Shown here piece after piece: positions 14,338-23,202 of a stretch of 33,627 bases of DNA (positions are counted from its first letter, which is position 1; each line of letters begins with the position of its first letter). The notes below the pieces were generated by a model that was not told the origin of the DNA, ran no database searches, and saw only the letters and a program-made list of their open reading frames with translations. A program made the position numbers and the translations under genes. The DNA comes from a virus. The DNA lies in IMG/VR virus record IMGVR_UViG_3300012178_000009, positions 1 to 33,627 of that record; one strand, given 5' to 3'.

Positions 14338-16472
14338 GCTGCTGTTACTTTTCTTCCTAAAGTTCTGCCGGTCTGGGCATTCTCTGCTTGTCCGGCCTGA
14401 TTTTGTAGGTGCTGGACACGGGCCTCCAACATTTCCCTTTTAAGTGGGGTTAGGCTTAAAACATATTCAGGGCTGGAAGTTATTTTCTCTTCTATGACGC
14501 TGGCGCGGTATCCAAAGTTTTGACCATCCTCCTTCATATCTGGTTCTAATCCGGAGGCGATCATCGCCATATTATTCATCTCATCTTTGCGTTCGGCTTC
14601 TTTTGCGCTTTGCACAGGACGCAAGACTTTCTCGGCCACATTCCCAGGAAGGAGGCGGGTAAGGTAGTCGGTCATTTCAGCGCGGTCGATGGTTTGATCG
14701 GTGTCGATGGCCAGCAGGATGTCCCGGGCCAGTTCGCCAATGACTTTGATATACTCAATATCCATGGTGCGGGAATCGAAATTGATCTGGATGTCCTCCA
14801 GCAAATACAGATTATCCCGCATGGCTTCGATATTTAAATCCTGGCCAGCTCCACATACCCGGCGGATGTCGTCGGGGTTCATGTATTTGAGACTCAGCTG
14901 CACTACTTGCCGCACCACATCGCGCATGGCATCTAAAAAGTTGTCCACCAGATCCTGGGTAAGCAGTTGCTGCACCAGCGCGGGGATCTCCACCACCGGC
15001 AATCCAAAATACATGGAGACACTTTCCATAATCTGTTTCTGCGCCTCAATCGTGGTACGCGGCATGTCCGGTACCTTGATCGGCTCCAGCATTTCCTGAC
15101 GCCGTTTGCGGATGCGCCCCAGCGACCGCCATGACATATCCCGCTCCGTGCGCATATCAGTGACATACGGCGGCAGGGAAAACAGTTGGGCGTGATTGCT
15201 GGTAAGATCCCGGAAGGTCTTGAGATAGTTCTGATCTGTCACCAGCAGTTCGCTCACTCCCCGGCTGTCGAGCAGGTTTTTGCTTATCACCTCGCGCACA
15301 AACCAGGCAAAAGGGAAATCGCCATGCGGATAATCCAGCAAAGTCATCTTGGCCGCCGGAGCTTCGCAGTGAGCGGAGAAGGGCAGCACATAAATCCCGG
15401 TCACGCCGTCATCATTGGTGGCCCGGAGATAGGCATAAAACACTTCGTAGAGATCTTTGTACACCGGTGCCCGGTTGCGGTACATCTGCTGGGCGCTTTG
15501 GGTCACCTCCTGCACCTCGGGAATCGCCGTCTTGCCTTTCTTGAGTTTCAGCTGTTCCACAAATTCTTTTGTCCACTCGCCAGAGGCGGCTTTGGCCTCG
15601 ATGTCGGCCAGGGTAAACCATTCGCGGCGGTACACATAGCGGCAGTCAGAAGGGGATCGGGTAGTGGCCGGGATAAATACCTCATCCCACACCCGCAGGG
15701 CTTTGATCTCCGCATGGTTGCGGTGCACATAGCTTTCCGGAAAATCCGCTTTGCCCTCTTCCCGCAATTCTTTGAGCTTGCTCTTGATGGTGCCCGGTTT
15801 CAGCGCGGGAAAGCGGGTGGCAATCCGGGTAAGCAACTCCTCTTCAAAATCGGGATCCAGCAGCAGGGCCTCCAGATCCAGCAGCGTCTGCTCATTCAGT
15901 TCGCCTCCGCCTTCGACCACCTCCTGCAAAATATCCATGGCGCCATAGCTGGCCATGCGCACCCGCTCTTCCTTTTTCCAGCCCACGTGCATCAGCGACA
16001 GGGCCGGGGAATCCCCCAAACCGTAATTGGCAAAGCGTTCCACCTCCAGCCGGTAATCATGGCCAATGCGGGAATTCAAAACCCACTGGGTAAAGGTGGT
16101 AATATGCCCGGCCAGGGAGTTATCCCCCACCTCCACCCCGGAAATCCGCAATGACCCCATTTTACAGGAGGCTTTACACATGGCCACCTGCAATCTCAAA
16201 ATCATATCCGCCAGACGGTACCGGCTATCCATCGCGCCCTCAAACGGAAACGCCTTTTGATTCGCCGTATCGTATTTGCGACCATCCGCATACTGATTCG
16301 GCCAGACACAAAAACGGGTACGCTCGCCAAAGGCTCTGCGTACCCAAACATCCCGACTGTTCTGCAGGTTTACGGTTTCAATCCCCGCCTTCACCTGCTT
16401 AAACATTTCATCAGACACCGCTACAGGCTGACCCTGACCTTTCTGCCGTTCAATGTTGGTATCCGTGTCCAT
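14328..16472 (-). CDS. Portal protein (714 aa)
   Basis: A large portal, long for the family but typical of phages that lack a tape measure. An N-terminal arm is followed by the clip/wing region with aromatic-rich segments (VWVRRAFGERTRFCVWPNQYADGRKYD; FPFEGAMDSRYRLADMILRLQV). The middle has HGDFPFAWFVREVISKNLLDSRGVSELL, the portal core ending in the helical stem and crown (IEAQKQIMESVSMYFGLPVV, then DLVDNFLDAMRDVVRQVVQLSLKYMNPDDIRR). It forms the dodecameric DNA gate and binds TerL. It follows terminase and precedes scaffold and capsid, which confirms the call. The ATG at 16472 follows a promoter-like region with palindrome copy 4. Confidence 0.85.
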   Translation of the reverse strand: MDTDTNIERQKGQGQPVAVSDEMFKQVKAGIETVNLQNSRDVWVRRAFGERTRFCVWPNQYADGRKYDTANQKAFPFEGAMDSRYRLADMILRLQVAMCKASCKMGSLRISGVEVGDNSLAGHITTFTQWVLNSRIGHDYRLEVERFANYGLGDSPALSLMHVGWKKEERVRMASYGAMDILQEVVEGGGELNEQTLLDLEALLLDPDFEEELLTRIATRFPALKPGTIKSKLKELREEGKADFPESYVHRNHAEIKALRVWDEVFIPATTRSPSDCRYVYRREWFTLADIEAKAASGEWTKEFVEQLKLKKGKTAIPEVQEVTQSAQQMYRNRAPVYKDLYEVFYAYLRATNDDGVTGIYVLPFSAHCEAPAAKMTLLDYPHGDFPFAWFVREVISKNLLDSRGVSELLVTDQNYLKTFRDLTSNHAQLFSLPPYVTDMRTERDMSWRSLGRIRKRRQEMLEPIKVPDMPRTTIEAQKQIMESVSMYFGLPVVEIPALVQQLLTQDLVDNFLDAMRDVVRQVVQLSLKYMNPDDIRRVCGAGQDLNIEAMRDNLYLLEDIQINFDSRTMDIEYIKVIGELARDILLAIDTDQTIDRAEMTDYLTRLLPGNVAEKVLRPVQSAKEAERKDEMNNMAMIASGLEPDMKEDGQNFGYRASVIEEKITSSPEYVLSLTPLKREMLEARVQHLQNQAGQAENAQTGRTLGRKVTAAGV

Positions 16473-16480
16473 AGTTCAAT

Positions 16481-16510
16481 CCTGTAGAGGTGTGGAACAC
16501 CTTTTGTCAA
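16481..16510 (-). promoter_or_regulatory. Promoter-like boxes with palindrome copy 4 upstream of the portal
   Basis: Minus strand TTGACA (16510-16505) and TACAGG (16486-16481), 18 bp apart, as in the 9958-9987 pair. The spacer holds AGGTGT-GGA-ACACCT (16488-16502). The -10 box is weak (three of six consensus bases). The portal ATG is about 9 nt below the -10 box, so any transcript would have a very short leader. Confidence 0.4.
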
Positions 16511-16519
16511 GGGTTCTGA

Positions 16520-16900
16520 TTAAGTTTTTTTAGAGTTAAGCCGCAATTCATAGCCCTGCCACATGCCGGTGGGCAAGCGCAGCAGGCGGTACACCGCCCC
16601 GGCAGTTTCCCAAAACAGCACCCGTTCATCCTTGTATCCACTGGGGTAGCTCAGTTCAAACAGTTCACCGGCCAGGGGGCCGTCGATCATGCGCACATGA
16701 AAGCCGTTGCATTCATCGACCGCGTGCAGCACATCCTCCGCCGCCACCATCAGCGCCGCCGCATAATCCTCCGGCGCAATATCAAACTCGCAGGTAAAGC
16801 GGTAGATCAGTTTATCCAGCTCTGCACCAAATGCCGCCACCTGCCGTTCCGGGGTGGTGGGGTTGATACGCTGGGGTTTTATGGAATTTTGTTCAGCCAT
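16520..16900 (-). CDS. Unknown small phage protein (126 aa)
   Basis: A 126-aa protein with alpha-helical segments (VAAFGAELDKLIYRFTCEFDIAPEDYAAALMVAAEDVLHAVDEC) and a C-terminal beta region (FHVRMIDGPLAGELFELSYPSGYKDERVLFWETAGAVYRLLRLP). No recognised domain. It sits between the excisionase-like small protein and the portal, overlapping the upstream gene by 22 bases. A packaging accessory role is possible from position only. Confidence 0.62.
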   Translation of the reverse strand: MAEQNSIKPQRINPTTPERQVAAFGAELDKLIYRFTCEFDIAPEDYAAALMVAAEDVLHAVDECNGFHVRMIDGPLAGELFELSYPSGYKDERVLFWETAGAVYRLLRLPTGMWQGYELRLNSKKT

Positions 16901-17073
16901 TTCTCAATATCCGTTCGATACAAAAGACTGGCCTTATGGCCACTCTCCGCCTTATAGCATATCAATTCTTTTTTGTCCAATGCCCCCCGAATCCGCTTCT
17001 GGGTGATTTTATATTCCCCCGCCGCCTGCCGGATCGTGATCAGGATACTCTTCGGTTTATTTTCTTCGGTCAT
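16879..17073 (-). CDS. Small HTH/excisionase-like DNA-binding protein (64 aa)
   Basis: The start at 17073 (MTEENKPK) is chosen for its AAGGAGC Shine-Dalgarno; the frame extends further up without support. The sequence SILITIRQAAGEYKITQKRIRGALDKKELICYKAESGHKASLLYRTDIEKWLNKIP has the pattern of MerR/excisionase-like winged helix proteins: helix, turn, then a beta wing ending in an R/I-EKWL helix. It may act in packaging-region or late regulation, or as a small DNA-binding accessory. Overlaps on both sides are consistent with the operon. Confidence 0.6.
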   Translation of the reverse strand: MTEENKPKSILITIRQAAGEYKITQKRIRGALDKKELICYKAESGHKASLLYRTDIEKWLNKIP

Positions 17074-17234
17074 TTTTGCTCCTTGTTTTCGCTTAATTTC
17101 TCTAAAGATTTTCCACCCCGCACCCGCACCACCCCAACAGGCGGGCGCTTGTGATTCCACTTGATATGATCCAGCACCACCCCGCGCTTATTCCAGTCCG
17201 GAGTCCGCGAGTCTGCCGATCCCTTGCCGATCAT
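17070..17234 (-). CDS. Small basic protein (54 aa)
   Basis: The start at 17234 (MIGKGSADS) overlaps the stop of the upstream gene in TAATG, the usual junction here; the frame extends 37 codons further up without support. The protein has a WNKRGVVLDHIKWNHKRPPVGVVRVRGGKS core and a basic C-terminus. No family recognised. Confidence 0.5.
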   Translation of the reverse strand: MIGKGSADSRTPDWNKRGVVLDHIKWNHKRPPVGVVRVRGGKSLEKLSENKEQK

Positions 17235-17560
17235 TATTTTCCCCTTTTGAATACAAGGGTTCGCATATCTTCCAAATGTTTTTGGGTGGCCGCAAGCTGG
17301 CCGGTAGATCCTTCGCCATCGCTGGGGCGGATACCTTCGCGCCACATTTCATCCATAAGAGTTTGCGCTTCCTGGTTGGAAAGCCGGATCAAAGGATAAG
17401 CTTCTTCTCCATCTTTGCGGGGAACCATCTCCACCGGTTTAGCGGCATAGTGTTTTCGATGTCCGTCAACGACAACGCTGCCAAAAAGATAAAGTTCAAT
17501 TCCGTTCCACGCTTCGGGCCTCCGGTGTGCCCTCATGATTTTTGTTTCTCCTATTTGCAT
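17234..17560 (-). CDS. Small conserved phage protein near terminase (108 aa)
   Basis: The C-terminal half (IRLSNQEAQTLMDEMWREGIRPSDGEGSTGQLAATQKHLEDMR in parts) matches a pattern I recall from short phage proteins encoded next to terminase genes: an AQ-LMD-LW stretch, G-RP--G-GS-G-LAAT--HL-DMR. The N-terminal start is uncertain: ATG at 17560 has a GGAG 6 nt upstream; ATG at 17536 has AGGAGA about 10 nt upstream. Function unknown; packaging accessory from context. Confidence 0.6.
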   Translation of the reverse strand: MQIGETKIMRAHRRPEAWNGIELYLFGSVVVDGHRKHYAAKPVEMVPRKDGEEAYPLIRLSNQEAQTLMDEMWREGIRPSDGEGSTGQLAATQKHLEDMRTLVFKRGK

Positions 17561-17642
17561 TTTATTCTCCATTCTTTTTGTTTGTTTCTCCGAACATCGG
17601 AAACGTTCCGACATTCACTTTCCGACTCTCGGAAATTGTTCA

Positions 17643-19640
17643 TCAATGGCATCCCCCACCCACAGTCTTGTAAAAGTCATCGCCGCCGGTGTCGTGGAGA
17701 TCCTGGGCGAAGAAGTAGCGGATCAGGTCGATAAAATCTTTGCAGGCTCCCTTCTGCCCGTCATCCCCGGTCCACACCGAAAGCGCAAAGATGCTGTTGA
17801 AACATTCCTCGGCGATGAAGAAGCGCGGGCGGTTGGTGTAACTGATCGGCTCCTTTTCGTCGTAGCTGAGACGGTCATTGATCAGGTGTACGGCGGACTG
17901 CGGATTATTGTCGGCCAGGCTCCCGGCGGGTCCCAGATGCACGGGAATAAAATCCAGTCCAATATCGTCCAGTTCGTCGATCAAGGTGAAGGTGCCCTCC
18001 GCGCTGGCGGTGGCGGTGTTGCCGGCCCGGGCATCAATGTAGCGCTCCACCACTTGTTCCCCGGTTTCAGTGTCGGGCTCCCAGTCTTTGGGATCGGGGT
18101 TTTCGGTGAGGTCGATCTCCCAGTTTTCCAATCGGGCCAGTTCCTTTTTATAATCGAGCAGATTGAATCCGAAGGGGTTTTGTGCGGGTCCCTTTTTGCC
18201 GTCTTTCTTTTGCCCGGAGACTTCCGCCCAGGGGCCGGGTTGGCCTACGCCGGGAATCACATAGTTTCCGGGCCATTCGCGGTACAGGTACACATCTCCA
18301 CCCACCACCCGGAACCAGCCGAATACGAAGTTGCGGCCGCCGGAGGGATCGCAGATCATGTAGTTGGTGCCGCCTTTGGGGATTTTGTCGCTGGGGAGGG
18401 TGTGCACCTTGGGATTGAACTTGGGAAAGCGGTTGCCGCTGGTTTTATGCGCCACGCCATAAAAGCGCTCCTGCACAAAAGCCATAGATGTACCCAGCAC
18501 CCGCTCATACACGGCGGAGGGGTTGCCGTAGGGGTTGTCGTTGGAGTGGAAAAACAGCACCGCTTTCTTGTATTCGATCTGGCCGCCGCGCATCACTCCT
18601 AGGCAGCGCATCACCCGGGGCACCTGCTTGAACGCCCGGCCTGCGGGGATCTCGGGCTGCGACCTGGTGCCTTTGATCCAGTTGTGCACGTTTTCGGGGA
18701 TGGATCGTGGACCATAAATCTTGCTCTCGGCAAAAGCTTCCGGACTTTCAAATCCAAGGGAGGCCCACTCCAGCGGCTCCCCGGTGTCATCGGGACAGGC
18801 AAAGGCCACTGCCATGCGGGTTTTATCTGCGCCATCCTGAAACATGCGGACCAGTTCCGAATATCCTTGCACCGGGGTTTGGGTGATACAGATTTTTCCT
18901 TCCCGGGTGGCAGTACGAAACTCCAGCGTCTCCAACCAGTCGGAGGGTATCAACTCGTCCGCCCAACCCCAGTCCAGCTCTCCCCCCTCAATGGTGTCCG
19001 ATTTGTCGCTGGAGTAGTATTTGAATTTGAGCACACCTTCCAGGTGGTTCACGATCTTGTTGTCTGAGTATCCCGGACCTGATTTAAAACTCATGTACTC
19101 CGGATTTCCGTCCAATATCCGGGCATTGCGTTTTGAAATGGGCATGTGGGTATTGATCAGCGGCTGCTGTTCATCTTTGCTTCGGCCTGCATCTGCATGA
19201 AAACACCACACGGTTTGTTTTTTGGCTCGGTACAGCATCTGCACCGATCTCTTGGCCGCGTACTGACTTTTACTACCCCGGTTTGCACCGCTTATCAGCA
19301 GCGTGCTGACGGGTGCATTGAATCCCAAACATTCGCGCATGGCCTTGCTCCACATCTCCCATGTCCATTCCTCCCCGAACTCGCGGTTGATCTCCGCCAG
19401 AAAACTCTGATCGTAACATTCCAACCCCAGCAGCGCATCCGCCACTTTCCAGATATGCGGCTCCCATCCGTACACCAGCGGATCCTTTTCCTCTCGGTAA
19501 ATCGCCAGGGTGCGGCGTTCAAAGTATTCGGCGGCATCTTCTTCATTTTCATCCACCTCATCGGCGGTGAGCAGGGGGATCACCGGATGAAAGTCAAAAT
19601 TCACCGGCAAAGTTTCTGCTTCTGCAACCGCGCCGGTCAT
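17643..19640 (-). CDS. terL: Terminase large subunit
   Basis: A 665-aa packaging motor. An ATPase domain has a deviant Walker A GANRGSKS (118-125), preceded by an adenine-binding-type aromatic segment, Walker B LDWGWADE (222-229) and a coupling motif CITQTP (251-256). The nuclease domain opens with MICDPSGG (first acidic residue at Asp431) and later acidic positions (RYIDARAGN; the final KDFIDLIRYFF region). It cuts concatemers and translocates DNA into the prohead with the portal. It is followed by the small unknown gene and portal. The ATG overlaps the stop of the RecA-fold gene (ATGA). No TerS gene is obvious next to it; the HTH protein at 24977 is one candidate. Confidence 0.9.
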   Translation of the reverse strand: MTGAVAEAETLPVNFDFHPVIPLLTADEVDENEEDAAEYFERRTLAIYREEKDPLVYGWEPHIWKVADALLGLECYDQSFLAEINREFGEEWTWEMWSKAMRECLGFNAPVSTLLISGANRGSKSQYAAKRSVQMLYRAKKQTVWCFHADAGRSKDEQQPLINTHMPISKRNARILDGNPEYMSFKSGPGYSDNKIVNHLEGVLKFKYYSSDKSDTIEGGELDWGWADELIPSDWLETLEFRTATREGKICITQTPVQGYSELVRMFQDGADKTRMAVAFACPDDTGEPLEWASLGFESPEAFAESKIYGPRSIPENVHNWIKGTRSQPEIPAGRAFKQVPRVMRCLGVMRGGQIEYKKAVLFFHSNDNPYGNPSAVYERVLGTSMAFVQERFYGVAHKTSGNRFPKFNPKVHTLPSDKIPKGGTNYMICDPSGGRNFVFGWFRVVGGDVYLYREWPGNYVIPGVGQPGPWAEVSGQKKDGKKGPAQNPFGFNLLDYKKELARLENWEIDLTENPDPKDWEPDTETGEQVVERYIDARAGNTATASAEGTFTLIDELDDIGLDFIPVHLGPAGSLADNNPQSAVHLINDRLSYDEKEPISYTNRPRFFIAEECFNSIFALSVWTGDDGQKGACKDFIDLIRYFFAQDLHDTGGDDFYKTVGGGCH

Positions 19641-20383
19641 TTTAAGTTAACCTCATCTTCCTCGTTTAAATCACGAAACATAAACCGATCCGCCTGAAAC
19701 CATAGCTCCAACGGAATAACTTCTCCACCACGCAAAACATCCAGATATACCTTCCATCCCCTCACGCCTCTACTGGGCCTGATGGTTCCAATCATGATCG
19801 TAGAGGCACACTCAACCTTCAATTTTGGATCCACCGGAGAATCCGCCTCCGTTCCTAAAATCGGAATCCCAAGATCAACACCCAACGCATGCAGTTGTTT
19901 TGCAGAATTGTTCGCCAAAGCCAAGTGGTCGCCCAAAAGATCATCATCCATCAAAATGCAGTTCGATAAATTATCCACACTCGCCGCCACAATCTTTTCA
20001 ATAAAAAATCTCTTGCGAATCCATTTACATACCACTTCTTGATCCCAGTCTTTTTCCATCATAAACATAGGCCAATTACAGATTTCCTTCGAAGCCTCAT
20101 AAGCCTTTTTTAACTCATCCTTTGTTGCCTTCCCTGTATTTAAATTGCTAAGCGCAACATCCGAATGCCGTGAGACATCTCGGTTTAATACATTGGACAT
20201 CGTCATATTCAGACACGCCCTGGCTGTGGCGACACCACGCCCAGAGATCGCCGTCATGATTGTCCCTTCCAAACTGGATTTACCTGAACTGCACGGCCCC
20301 GCCACAACATGAAGGCCCGGCTCCAATCCTCCACCCAGTGCCACATCCAAAGATTCTATTCCGGTTTTTATTCTTGGTTTCAT
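19637..20383 (-). CDS. RecA-fold ATPase, DnaB/KaiC-like (248 aa)
   Basis: The N-terminus has TGIESLDVALGGGLEPGLHVVAG, typical of RecA/DnaB/KaiC-type ATPases, then Walker A GPCSSGKSS (29-37). A Walker B-like strand follows at about 131-139 (IVAASVDNLS), and later a sensor-like strand and basic residues (GTIRPSRGVRG). It has no primase domain. It follows the primase-helicase directly and precedes terminase, so it may be a second helicase-type motor, a loader-like accessory or a recombination ATPase. The nearest named family (RepA-like hexameric helicase or AAA_25) cannot be decided without a search. Confidence 0.72.
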   Translation of the reverse strand: MKPRIKTGIESLDVALGGGLEPGLHVVAGPCSSGKSSLEGTIMTAISGRGVATARACLNMTMSNVLNRDVSRHSDVALSNLNTGKATKDELKKAYEASKEICNWPMFMMEKDWDQEVVCKWIRKRFFIEKIVAASVDNLSNCILMDDDLLGDHLALANNSAKQLHALGVDLGIPILGTEADSPVDPKLKVECASTIMIGTIRPSRGVRGWKVYLDVLRGGEVIPLELWFQADRFMFRDLNEEDEVNLK

Positions 20384-20395
20384 AATTCAGCTGCA

Positions 20396-22336
20396 TCATT
20401 TATTTTGTTCAGACACATCCACATATACTTTCGGTTGATCCGATTCCTTGTTCATAAATTGGAAAGTCTCAGGATCAAAATACAAGTACTTCCCTGGTTC
20501 CTCCCCTGTCTCACGTTGCTTTTGAATTTGAATCTTCGCATCCCCCACATGCAAAAACGGTTTTTCCATTTTATCCGCTTGATCAAATTCCCCACGAACA
20601 CGTAACGAACGCGCCTCTGCCAATTTTTGCTCCTTTTCCTGATTCCTCCACACCGAAATCACGCTATCCGCAATGTTCGGAATCCCACTCGTACCACTGA
20701 TGTCATACTTCAACGGCTCCTTCTTTTCAGCCGGACGGTTCATCGTCGGTTTCTTCGAGTGGCACACCATATGCATCGTCACATTATGCCTATGCGCAAA
20801 TGCTTTAAACAACTTGCATACCTCAAGTTGCCCCGCGTAATCCTCCAGCCCCACATCCGAAAGCATCATCAAGCTATCCACCACAAAATGCTGTGTGCCC
20901 CACTTCCGATACGCATACTCAAACGCCTCCAGCAATTGGCGGCCGTCCGTTTCCCCTACCTTGTCATACACGATAAAATACTGATCAAACCAAGCCAAAA
21001 CCTTTTGCACCTGCCGGGCATGTTCCGGTTTGTTTTTAGCCATCGCCTGGCGGGCCATATTCCGAAACGTCTTACGGGCCGGAATCTCCAGCGAAGCCAC
21101 GCAAATCTTTTTCCCATGATACGCAAAATCCACCATGCACTGATTTTGCATCATCGTTTTCCCATGACCATTGTAGCCATGCCACACAATGAATTCACCC
21201 GGTCGAAACGCAAACGGTAAATTCCAAGGCAAAGGATCTCCCTTCGGTCTGTCGCTCTCCTCCGGATAAAACTCCCACCAAATATCCTGGGCAAATTCAC
21301 TCGGTTTCTTCAGTTCCGAAGGCGTAAAATCCCGTGCCTCACACACCAACCTGTCCAACGGCACGCCAGCACACAAGGCCTCATTCGCATCCTTCACCCC
21401 CTCCGGCCATAATACTTCTTTACACCGCGCATAGCCCAACCTTGGCAACAACTGATCCTTCGCCTTTTGGCCGGGTTCATCCCCGTCCAACGCCAGCACG
21501 ATATCCGTAAACCGCTCCAGCCAATCATGGTCATGCTCTAACCACGCATCATGCGGGCTCTCCCGCCCCTCCTGCACCGCTTGGGCTCCCTCCGGTAAAC
21601 TCACTCCCGTGAGTGCTCCGCCCTGCGTCAGGGCCATCGCATCCAGCTCCCCCTCCGTCAATCCAATCATCCCCGCCGTATCCGCCACCGCCTGCTGACC
21701 AAACAGCAATTTCGGAGCACCAAACGCATATTCTTCCGCATCCCGCATACTCGGTTTCTGAAACGTATTTTTTTTAGCCACAATATCCCGATATTTCAAC
21801 CGCACCAGATTTCCCTGTGCATCAAAAAACGGAAACACCACCCAGTTGATCGGGTCAGGCCCCTGCTTCGAAAGCGGAAACCGAGCCTCCCCCAGCCGAT
21901 ACAGCCGGATCACCCCCTCCGAAAGTCCCCGCGTTTTTGTCAGCCAATTCCAAACCGGAGATCCTTCCACCACCTCCGCATAGCTCAGACTTTTCAATTT
22001 CGTCGTATCCACCTTTTTCGCGGGGGTCGCCATTCTCCTTGGCAGCGTATCCGCCACCCCCAGCCAATCCTTCGCCTCCCGGATCGCCTCTTTAAACTCC
22101 AGGCCATGCCGCTTCAGCCACAGCTCCAGCAGATTGCTTCCAGCCTCCCCCGTAGCAAAATCCTTCCACACCCCCACCTTCGATCCAAGCGTCCCCACCA
22201 CCAAGCTCTCGCCCGCCTCCCCCGCCAGATTTCCAATCTTAAATTCTGGACCCTGCTGCTTGCCAGCTGGAAACAAATACGCACAGCACTCCGCCGCCCG
22301 ATCATTCAACAATTGTTTTACTTCCGAAGCATCCAT
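20396..22336 (-). CDS. Bifunctional primase-helicase (TOPRIM + DnaB-type)
   Basis: A 646-aa protein from the start at 22336 (MDASEVKQ), chosen because it overlaps the upstream stop in TAATG. An N-terminal domain (GVWKDFATGEAGSNLLEL) is of the type seen in phage primase-helicases but lacks a Cys zinc site. A TOPRIM domain has GLTEGELDA (acid at ~228-232) and LALDGDEPG (~284-289), then KDANEAL. The DnaB-type helicase domain has Walker A GYNGHGKT (~387-394), Walker B HFVVDSLMM, and a late motif SGTSGIPNIADSVISVWR. It resembles T7 gp4. It primes and unwinds at the fork. Upstream is the initiator gene with iterons, which makes this the replication block. Confidence 0.88.
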   Translation of the reverse strand: MDASEVKQLLNDRAAECCAYLFPAGKQQGPEFKIGNLAGEAGESLVVGTLGSKVGVWKDFATGEAGSNLLELWLKRHGLEFKEAIREAKDWLGVADTLPRRMATPAKKVDTTKLKSLSYAEVVEGSPVWNWLTKTRGLSEGVIRLYRLGEARFPLSKQGPDPINWVVFPFFDAQGNLVRLKYRDIVAKKNTFQKPSMRDAEEYAFGAPKLLFGQQAVADTAGMIGLTEGELDAMALTQGGALTGVSLPEGAQAVQEGRESPHDAWLEHDHDWLERFTDIVLALDGDEPGQKAKDQLLPRLGYARCKEVLWPEGVKDANEALCAGVPLDRLVCEARDFTPSELKKPSEFAQDIWWEFYPEESDRPKGDPLPWNLPFAFRPGEFIVWHGYNGHGKTMMQNQCMVDFAYHGKKICVASLEIPARKTFRNMARQAMAKNKPEHARQVQKVLAWFDQYFIVYDKVGETDGRQLLEAFEYAYRKWGTQHFVVDSLMMLSDVGLEDYAGQLEVCKLFKAFAHRHNVTMHMVCHSKKPTMNRPAEKKEPLKYDISGTSGIPNIADSVISVWRNQEKEQKLAEARSLRVRGEFDQADKMEKPFLHVGDAKIQIQKQRETGEEPGKYLYFDPETFQFMNKESDQPKVYVDVSEQNK

Positions 22337-23202
22337 TATTTTATCAACCCCTTTTCTTTCCAATATTTTTCATTCGCTGCGTTATACGCCTCCGCGTCCA
22401 CCTCTGACGTGTTCTGCTCGCCATCCGCCGCGCCACTCCAACCGCCGCCGCTTTTTTTATTTTTTCCGATTTCCCCCACATAAAAATCAGCATTGCTCAT
22501 GTACTTACGCAACATCCCCAGTGGATTCGGCCATGGGTCAACCATGCTCGCTGCATCTCCCGCAAACTGAGAAACCGCCTCCTCACGGTAAATCTTCGGA
22601 CACTTACGGATTTCCATCCCCGCCGCATCTGCCCGAAGCATCCAGTCATCACGAGCCTCCACCGCCTGGATCGCCAAACCTCCCAATTCCGAATCAGGGT
22701 ACACCCCAGAATGTGTGTGTGACCCCCCCACACACTTCTTCCCTTCTTCCCTTCTTAACTTATTATCTTTCTTAGTTAGTCGTCGCCCGTCCGTCGGTGG
22801 TCCGTCGGGGGTCCGTCGCCCGTCCGTCGGTGGTCCGTCGTTCTGTCCGTCGTTCTGTCCGTCGTTCTGTCCGTCATTTTTGGGAGGGTCAGAAACGTAA
22901 GCTACTGTATCATATAAGGTTGCAACTGTTCCACGTCTGTCGCCTTGAAAGTCACACGCTCCTACCTTCTGTAAGTCGCTTTTTGCAGTGCGATAACGCC
23001 TTTCGGTCCACTTCCATGCAGAAACGTCCGAAAAGCCCAAAACCGCCTGTCGTTTTTCAAGGTTCAAGGGGTTCCAGTCATCATTGTACCGTGCTCGATC
23101 CTGAATCAAAAGCAACAGTCTGAGAGCGTCCGGCTTCTCATGAATGAGCCAGCGTAAACGCTCCCCGCGCCAAGTCCTAAAGAATCCTTCTTTTTCAGCC
23201 AT
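22336..23202 (-). CDS. Replication initiator, lambda O-like with iteron-bearing linker (288 aa)
   Basis: The N-terminal ~110 residues read as a winged-helix DNA-binding domain (LLLLIQDRARYNDDWN, FSDVSAWKWTERRYRTAKSDLQKVG). A flexible linker (108-141) made of NDGQ and PPTDGRR units follows, then a C-terminal helicase/loader-interacting part. The linker DNA contains eight iterons (see the origin feature). In lambda, protein O carries ori inside its gene; the same layout is seen here with the primase-helicase as next gene. It is likely to bind the iterons and recruit the helicase. Overlaps both neighbours. Confidence 0.7.
   Translation of the reverse strand: MAEKEGFFRTWRGERLRWLIHEKPDALRLLLLIQDRARYNDDWNPLNLEKRQAVLGFSDVSAWKWTERRYRTAKSDLQKVGACDFQGDRRGTVATLYDTVAYVSDPPKNDGQNDGQNDGQNDGPPTDGRRTPDGPPTDGRRLTKKDNKLRREEGKKCVGGSHTHSGVYPDSELGGLAIQAVEARDDWMLRADAAGMEIRKCPKIYREEAVSQFAGDAASMVDPWPNPLGMLRKYMSNADFYVGEIGKNKKSGGGWSGAADGEQNTSEVDAEAYNAANEKYWKEKGLIK
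22745..22880. other. Candidate replication origin: eight iterons beside an AT-rich segment
   Basis: GTCCGTC recurs at 22789, 22800, 22811, 22822, 22833, 22845, 22857 and 22869. The first five are 11 bp apart, the last three intervals are 12 bp. Next to it (22755-22780) is an AT-rich tract (ttaacttattatctttcttag). An 11-bp unit shifts the frame, so the repeats cannot be kept for the peptide alone. This resembles the lambda ori layout of iterons plus AT-rich region inside O. Confidence 0.68.
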
